NCBI GenBank assembly: GCA_023229765.1 | Contig: JALNYO010000011.1 | Span: 35,107-99,106 of the forward strand | Direction: 5' to 3' | DNA length: 64,000 nucleotides | Origin: Syntrophales bacterium | Lineage (GTDB): Bacteria > Desulfobacterota > Syntrophia > Syntrophales > UBA5619 | In this document: positions 59,434 through 64,000 of the stretch, in pieces | How the letters are laid out: each line of letters begins with the position of its first letter | How positions within the stretch are numbered: the stretch's first letter is position 1 | The notes under the pieces: model-generated | The model's input: the letters and a program-made list of their open reading frames with translations, nothing else | Database searches by the model: none | Told to the model about the DNA's origin: nothing | Program-made: the position numbers and the translations under genes

Positions 59434-59619
59434 ATGCCGACAATTATCATCGAAGCCGATGAGGGCAGAACCGTTGAGCAAAAGAGGGGGCTGGTTAAGG
59501 ACATCACCGAAGCCGTTTGTAAAAATTTCAAGGTTGACGCTCAGGCTGTTACTATTTTTCTGCACGAAGGGAAAAAGGAAAATCGCGGGAAAGCCGGGAA
59601 ATTAGCCATCGATTTATAA
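59434..59619 (+). CDS. 4-oxalocrotonate tautomerase-family protein
   Basis: 61 aa from ATG 59434 (AAAAGGAGG upstream). The initiator Met is followed by Pro, the catalytic base, in MPTIIIEADEGRTVEQKRGL; then VKDITEAVCKNFKVDAQAVT and HEGKKENRGKAGKLAIDL. Keto-enol tautomerisation; natural substrate unknown. The start is fixed by Pro2. Confidence 0.92.
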   Translation: MPTIIIEADEGRTVEQKRGLVKDITEAVCKNFKVDAQAVTIFLHEGKKENRGKAGKLAIDL

Positions 59620-59694
59620 TCACAATCCTTGGGGATCCATTAATGAGCTGGAAGAAAAAACAGTTTTCTTCCGGGGGTGTCAAGGTCTGATGCT

Positions 59695-59815
59695 CTCGTC
59701 AAAAGTCGTCACACCGGTGAAAACCGGTGTCCAGTGTTTTTGTAACCCTTTAAAATCTCTGGATTCCGGTTTTCACCGGAATGACGATTCTTGGGCATTT
59801 TTGACTTTTGACGAG
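59695..59815. repeat. family D repeat (121 bp) with 13-bp inverted ends
   Basis: CTCGTCAAAAGTC at left and GACTTTTGACGAG at right, with ACCGGTGAAAACCGGT and ATTCCGGTTTTCACCGGAAT hairpins inside. The 12-bp direct repeat TGTCAAGGTCTG lies just outside each end (59679-59690 and 59819-59830). Confidence 0.8.
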
Positions 59816-59866
59816 TTTGTCAAGGTCTGGGCAGTTTTGGACAAGAGCCGGAAGGAAGGATGAAAC

Positions 59867-60691
59867 ATGCCGCTTTTTAAAGTTGATCAGCAGAAATGTC
59901 TGCGGGACGGGCTCTGCGTTGCCGAGTGCCCGGCAAAAATTATTGAAATCCTTGGGAAAGACGGATTTCCCTCTCCTGTAGCCGGGGCCGAACGGTTTTG
60001 CATCGAATGCGGGCATTGTGTTGCCGTTTGTCCCCATGGGGCTCTGTCGCTCAAGACGATGTCCCCGCAAGCTTGCCTGCCCATACGGGAGGAACTGCTT
60101 TTAAGTCCGGAACAGTGCGAACATTTTTTGCGGTCGCGCAGGGCTATCCGCAGTTACAAAGACAAGCGGGCGCCACGCGAGCTCTTGCAGAAGTTGATCG
60201 AAATAGCTCGCTATGCACCCACGGCTCACAACAGCCAACCTGTCCACTGGCTGGTTATTGAAGACCCGAAAGAGGGAAGGCGTCTGGGAGGGCTGGTGGC
60301 GGAATGGATGCGCTCCCTGCTTGTGCAGAACGCCGAACTTGCCATTTCCATGAACATGGACAAGGTCGTGGCCGCCTGGGACAAGGGGATTGATCTAATC
60401 CTGCGGGGCGCGCCCCATCTGGCCGTGGCGCACGGCTTAGCGACCCTTCCCGCCTCCCAGTCATCCTGCGTCATCGCCCTGACTTATCTGGAGCTGGCCG
60501 CGCCTTCTTTCGGTATGGGAAGCTGCTGGGCCGGTTATTTTACCGCCGCGGCCACCTTCTACCCACCGCTGCAGGAAGCACTGGCCTTGCCGAAGAATCA
60601 TCTGACTTACGGGGCGGTAATGATCGGGTATCCGCAGTACCGCTATCAGCGAATGCCCTCTCGCCACAAACCGGAAATAACCTGGCGATAA
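59867..60691 (+). CDS. nitroreductase with N-terminal 2x[4Fe-4S] ferredoxin domain
   Basis: 274 aa. Residues 1-65 form a bacterial ferredoxin domain with two cluster motifs, CLRDGLCVAECP and CIECGHCVAVCP. Then comes a flavin nitroreductase domain from about 85 (RSRRAIRSYKDKRAPRELLQ, EIARYAPTAHNSQPVHWLVI) ending YGAVMIGYPQYRYQRMP. Electrons would pass from reduced ferredoxin through the clusters to FMN, fitting an anaerobe. Preceded by GGAAGG. Confidence 0.93.
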   Translation: MPLFKVDQQKCLRDGLCVAECPAKIIEILGKDGFPSPVAGAERFCIECGHCVAVCPHGALSLKTMSPQACLPIREELLLSPEQCEHFLRSRRAIRSYKDKRAPRELLQKLIEIARYAPTAHNSQPVHWLVIEDPKEGRRLGGLVAEWMRSLLVQNAELAISMNMDKVVAAWDKGIDLILRGAPHLAVAHGLATLPASQSSCVIALTYLELAAPSFGMGSCWAGYFTAAATFYPPLQEALALPKNHLTYGAVMIGYPQYRYQRMPSRHKPEITWR

Positions 60692-60772
60692 AAATAAGAC
60701 AACTTTTCAACGCTATTCCCGGACAATTGGAAAAGGCATCGAGATCGTTATATAAAGAGCATTAAAAAAGCA

Positions 60773-60800
60773 TTGACATGATATCATATTGTGCTATCAT
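60773..60800 (+). promoter_or_regulatory. hicAB promoter with palindromic operator
   Basis: TTGACA (60773-60778), 16-bp spacer, TATCAT (60795-60800). The perfect palindrome ATGATATCAT (60778-60787) lies within the spacer and is the natural HicB operator candidate. Transcription would begin at or within a base or two of the hicA ATG (60807), suggesting a leaderless mRNA. Confidence 0.6.
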
Positions 60801-60806
60801 CTGCTC

Positions 60807-61061
60807 ATGACTGGCAAGCACAGGGAAACCCTTGAAGCCATATTTGCCAACCCCGTCAATGGAAACATTGCCTGGTCAAGGATAGAGGCGTTGTTGGTTG
60901 CCGTGGGATGTACTGTGGTGGAGGGTTCCGGTTCTTCCGTTACTTTTGAGAAAAACGGAAAACGGGCCTACTTTCATCGTCCTCATCCTCAAAAAGATTC
61001 TTTGCGGTACCGGGTGACAGACGCCAGAAATTTTCTTGAATCTATCGGAGTAAAACTATGA
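60807..61061 (+). CDS. hicA: HicA-type mRNA interferase toxin
   Basis: 84 aa from ATG 60807; no ribosome site. A double-stranded-RNA-binding-like fold: IAWSRIEALLVAVGCTVVEG followed by GSSVTFEKNGKRAYFHRPHP with the catalytic His near the end. This HicA is longer than the usual 60 residues by an N-terminal extension (TGKHRETLEAIFANPVNGN), seen in the longer HicA subgroup. It overlaps hicB by 4 bp. Confidence 0.88.
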   Translation: MTGKHRETLEAIFANPVNGNIAWSRIEALLVAVGCTVVEGSGSSVTFEKNGKRAYFHRPHPQKDSLRYRVTDARNFLESIGVKL

Positions 61062-61393
61062 ACGCCATGCAGTACAAAGGATATGCTGCACGTATCGAGT
61101 ACGACGCCCACGACCGGATATTTGTCGGTCATCTGGTCGGAGTGCGAGACATTGTGGGATTTCATGGGGAGTCGGTTGAAGAGCTTGAAACGGCATTCCA
61201 TGAGGCAGTTGACAATTATCTTGCCGCTTGCGCCAAACTTGGCCAACAACCCAATAAACCGGTCTCCGGCAAGATATTGCTGCGCGTGCCGCCGGAAATT
61301 CATTCCGCAGCGATAATGGTGGCCGAAAGCGAGGGCAAAAGCCTGAACCAGTGGGCCGCTCATGTTTTGGCAGAGGCTGCGCACTGCTCTTAA
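61058..61393 (+). CDS. hicB: HicB-type antitoxin
   Basis: 111 aa. The N-terminal partial RNase-H-like domain (MQYKGYAARIEYDAHDRIFV, GIRD-like GVRDIVGFHGESVEELETAF) binds the toxin. The C-terminal ribbon-helix-helix (GKILLRVPPEIHSAAIMVAE) binds the operator. Order toxin-antitoxin is normal for hicAB. Confidence 0.9.
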   Translation: MNAMQYKGYAARIEYDAHDRIFVGHLVGVRDIVGFHGESVEELETAFHEAVDNYLAACAKLGQQPNKPVSGKILLRVPPEIHSAAIMVAESEGKSLNQWAAHVLAEAAHCS

Positions 61394-61691
61394 TCCAGGC
61401 GTAGGGTGCGTCGTAACACACTGCTCCCTTTGATCGGTGTGTTACGGTTGCCGCCGATCACCATGAGTTTCACTACAACTTAATACTGATATCTATTCTT
61501 GCTTTATGCAATGTCAGAATCTTACAAATTTTTCCTGCCCACCTTACATGTCGCACCCAAATCCGCACCTAAAATAAAAAAACGGCTTCTCCCGCAAATG
61601 TACGCACCAGTGCTTCCGTTATTTCCTTATCTGTTGGTTTGCCACCCTTTTCTTTGTAATCTTCCCATTGTGTTTCGGCTTTACAATATTT
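61394..61691. other. intergenic region with a gene remnant on the minus strand
   Basis: On the minus strand an open frame enters from the insertion-sequence end and reads KYCKAETQWEDYKEKGGKPT, then DKEITEALVRTFAGEAVFLF, stopping at 61569. This looks like the last 40 codons of a gene cut by the IS1634-type element. The matching 5' part is not recognisable beyond 63459. Nothing else is seen. Confidence 0.4.
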
Positions 61692-63459
61692 CCTGCATTC
61701 CCGGCCTAATGTAACGAGGTCGGTGGCACAATCTCCATCGCCTCATAAAGTTCGATCTGCTTCTTCGTTACTTCGCCCATGCGGAGTTCATGCTCCGGAT
61801 ACTCAAAGCATTCAATAACATCTATATCATCAAGAAGCTCCTGCATCGTGTACTTTTTGAAAAGACCCTTATCCTGCATCTTTTTTTTCAGATAAGATAG
61901 ATATATCAAGGCTATAAACTCAACGAACAGCTTACCGTCCAGACTTTGATCAGAGGAAACCGCCGTACGATTTAAATTAAGACGCTCTTTCAGGTTTCCA
62001 AAGGCCTTCTCAACCAAGTCTTTGTTCCTGTAGATTTCCAAGGCTGTTATGGGATCCTTGACGTCATTGCTGAGCAGAACAAAGTATCCGTAATTCTTCC
62101 TCGCTTCCGCTATGGCCTCCTCTTTGGCCGTAGCCTTTGCTCCTCTGGCCGGAGTGCTCCTGGTATCAAAATATTTTACATACTGATTCTCGTGTTCCGG
62201 ACAGGTTTTACTACTTTCCAGCTCAGTCTGAAGCTTGCCGAGCAGAAGGTTGAAGTTTTTCTCATCCTCCAAAGCTCTTTCACCGTTAAAATAAATGTGC
62301 ATATACATCCGGCGTTTTCCCTGCAAGAGATCGCCTTTGTACGGCCGCTCCTGTGAATAATCCCAGTCTATTCTGGTGGAGTATGCGTACAGATCATGCT
62401 TCTGGCTGTAGTTTGTCCATGTTCGGATGGAATCCCGAACCTTATCCAACTCGGCCTTCACGAACTTCAATGATACCTTAACGGCAATAAGAAATTTCAG
62501 ATGGTTTTTATACAGGTCATTGATGTTCGCCTCGCTGTAGAATCCCCTGTCCATGACCAGTTTGATCTTGTCGTACCCGAAGAAATCGATGTCCACCAGC
62601 AAATTTTTTACCGTCTTCACGTCGGGTATATTTCCCGCCAGCTTGCGGTAATAAAAAGGCAGGTTGGATTCTTCGCCGAACAGGAGCGCGAGATTAATCT
62701 GCGGCAGCGGGTCATGGTCTTTGTTCATGCCATATCTGACTTGGCTCAAGCATTGGGAATAGCTCGATATGGATGTCGTGTCGTAAGCCCAGTATTCATT
62801 TTCTACCCGACGTTTACCCTGTAGCCGGAAGAAACGAGCCTTGGCATCTTCGGTAATGGATGCGAACAACTCACTACTCCGCTGGGAAGGAATGTTCTTG
62901 CCATAAGGATGTTTATGCGTGGCTGACCATTTAGGAAAACGGCTCAACGGATTTTTATCCTCCATAATGAGGTAGTATGCCGTGGACAATATCTGCTTGT
63001 AAGTATCTGGAAAACACTTCTTTAAATCGGCTGTGACCCCAAGGTTATCGCCAATAGTATCAAAAAGATATGTTGCCCCGTAGAAGCTGTGGGCTACATT
63101 CATAATGGGAACGGGACCTCTTTTGGAGGAAGCAGCATGATTACCAGCGTCATCGGCAGGCATCCTTTTTCTGGTCGGAATAATTTCTTTGGTGTCGGGA
63201 TCAACCTTCCCAAGGCATTTGCGTTTTGCGCGAGACTGTCGTTTTTCTTTATCCCAGTAGGATAGCGATTCATATGCATAAGTAATCCCCGTTTGCTTAC
63301 TGGTTTGATATACAATCGCCGCCATAAAGCACTCCCCCCCTTCATCGTTACATCAGTAATAACGTGTAACGATGAAAAAGTCAAGGGAAAATGCTCTGAA
63401 ATGTAAACATTTATTCGATTTTCTGGTGATTCATCGTTACATTACTCCGGAAATGCAGG
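61692..63459 (-). mobile_element. IS1634-family insertion sequence
   Basis: 1768 bp. Terminal inverted repeats of about 28 bp: CCTGCATTCCCGGCCTAATG at the left (61692-61719) and its near-complement at 63432-63459 (about 24 of 28 match). One transposase gene fills it and appears intact. No clear target duplication was seen: ...CAATATTT at left, ATATACAT at right. Confidence 0.85.
61706..63325 (-). CDS. IS1634-family (IS4-like) DDE transposase
   Basis: 539 aa. DDE catalytic residues lie in YWAYDTTSISSYS, KLVMDRGFYSEANI and LVEKAFGNLKERLNLNR (the Y-(2)-R-(3)-E-like signature region). A C-terminal helical domain follows. It starts MAAIVYQTSKQTGITYAYES. The TAG stop lies inside the left inverted repeat. 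Uninterrupted, so the element may still move. Confidence 0.93.
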   Translation of the reverse strand: MAAIVYQTSKQTGITYAYESLSYWDKEKRQSRAKRKCLGKVDPDTKEIIPTRKRMPADDAGNHAASSKRGPVPIMNVAHSFYGATYLFDTIGDNLGVTADLKKCFPDTYKQILSTAYYLIMEDKNPLSRFPKWSATHKHPYGKNIPSQRSSELFASITEDAKARFFRLQGKRRVENEYWAYDTTSISSYSQCLSQVRYGMNKDHDPLPQINLALLFGEESNLPFYYRKLAGNIPDVKTVKNLLVDIDFFGYDKIKLVMDRGFYSEANINDLYKNHLKFLIAVKVSLKFVKAELDKVRDSIRTWTNYSQKHDLYAYSTRIDWDYSQERPYKGDLLQGKRRMYMHIYFNGERALEDEKNFNLLLGKLQTELESSKTCPEHENQYVKYFDTRSTPARGAKATAKEEAIAEARKNYGYFVLLSNDVKDPITALEIYRNKDLVEKAFGNLKERLNLNRTAVSSDQSLDGKLFVEFIALIYLSYLKKKMQDKGLFKKYTMQELLDDIDVIECFEYPEHELRMGEVTKKQIELYEAMEIVPPTSLH

Positions 63460-63480
63460 ATATACATCAGCGAGGGAAAA

Positions 63481-63933
63481 ATGTCAATCGAATGGCACAA
63501 AACCCAATTCCCAGGTGTCAGATTCCGGGAAAATCCATCAAAGAAACATAATGGTAAGCCAGACCGCTATTTCACTATGCGCTACAAGCTTAATGGCATA
63601 TTGAAGGAAGAGGGGTTAGGGTGGTCGTCTCAGGGGTGGAACGCTCAGAAGACATCCATAACGAGAAATGAATTAATTAAGGGTCAAAAAACAGGAGAAG
63701 GTACAGCCACACTGGCCGAAAAAAGAAGGATTGTCAAAGCAAAACAAGATGATGATGAAATACGAGCTGTTTTGGCGGCAAAAGAGAATGTTATATTTAA
63801 AGACTTTTTTGCGAACAATTATTTGCCGAATGCAAATATAAATAAAAGCCGCAAAGCTATTGACTGTGAAGAATGCCAGTGGCGACCTGGAATTGTATTA
63901 AAGCTGGCGGGACGAACATGGTGTGTGACGTAA
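63481..63933 (+). pseudogene. tyrosine recombinase N-terminal fragment
   Basis: 150 codons. MSIEWHKTQFPGVRFRENPS, HNGKPDRYFTMRYKLNGILK and EEGLGWSSQGWNAQK match the Arm-type N-terminal DNA-binding domain of phage-like integrases; FKDFFANNYLPNANINKSRK begins the core-binding domain. At about codon 130 the sequence departs (CEECQWRPGIVLKLAGRTWC) and stops at 63933. No catalytic Arg-His-Arg-Tyr is left. It sits 21 bp beyond the IS1634 element. A remnant of an integrated element continuing past the window is likely. Confidence 0.65.
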
Positions 63934-64000
63934 CTGAGTCTTCTTCCCTGGGAATAAATTTATAAATATTCTTCTTCGGTTTTCTTCGTTTTGTTCCCGC

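Noticed and set aside
61499..61714. 71-codon plus-strand frame upstream of the IS1634 element
   Set aside because: It runs into the inverted repeat, lacks a ribosome site, and a minus-strand remnant explains the region better.
1..64000. CRISPR array
   Set aside because: The repeats seen are dispersed palindromic elements with target duplications; no regularly spaced short repeats and no cas genes were found.

Overview
The window looks like a chromosome segment from an anaerobic, syntroph- or sulfate-reducer-like member of Desulfobacterota (former Deltaproteobacteria, Syntrophia-like). This is inferred from gene content, not from a marker phylogeny. The pointers are a bacterial NrpR-type nitrogen regulator beside a glutamate dehydrogenase, a TAXI-TRAP transporter with DUF1850, a tungsten aldehyde:ferredoxin oxidoreductase, pyruvoyl arginine decarboxylase, an ADP-forming acyl-CoA synthetase subunit, DUF3786, a CFI-box C-terminal anchor and a zapB-zapA-rny-ymdB block.

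Layout. 0-6.6 kb: end of a GGDEF gene, then a minus-strand operon (NrpR regulator, CBS protein, KaiC-like/PEP-synthase-like protein) divergent from gdhA, and tRNA-Ser(GCU). 6.66-13.3 kb: a probable tRNA-Ser(UGA)-associated island. A direct repeat of the tRNA 3' end lies at its far border; inside are a Fic protein, a methylase remnant, two IS66 deletion derivatives and a very large secreted pentapeptide-repeat protein. 13.3-40 kb: mostly core genes (serS, rnhA, ndk, slt, trxA, TAXI-TRAP, purDHE, sua5, vapBC, a GlmU-like nucleotidyltransferase, dus, zapBA, rny, ymdB, tyrS, a PfkB kinase, a PilZ protein, an AOR). 40-46 kb: an accessory, AT-richer patch with a toxin-antitoxin pair, a DUF2075 nuclease-helicase, broken AIPR-like, radical-SAM and Mrr-like genes, and about 430 bp of strongly structured non-coding DNA. 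46-61.4 kb: cfa, pdaD, nitroreductases, a two-component cluster whose last gene fuses a receiver domain to a formate/nitrite channel, CoA-linked enzymes, a tautomerase and hicAB. 61.7-64 kb: an IS1634-type insertion sequence and a truncated tyrosine recombinase.

The intergenic regions are packed with small repeats. The main family (about 131-153 bp, termini GAGGTAATTGCAAAACTCC) has nine copies here. Eight are flanked by perfect 4-bp target duplications and one sits inside another, so it behaves as a MITE. A second 179-bp family has 19-bp perfect inverted ends, a third consists of two G/C-rich hairpins, and a fourth has CTCGTC/GACGAG ends.

Most interesting for follow-up are the receiver-FNT channel fusion and its in-frame amber codon, the tRNA-Ser island, the structured RNA candidate at 45.1-45.5 kb, and the MITE families with readable target duplications.
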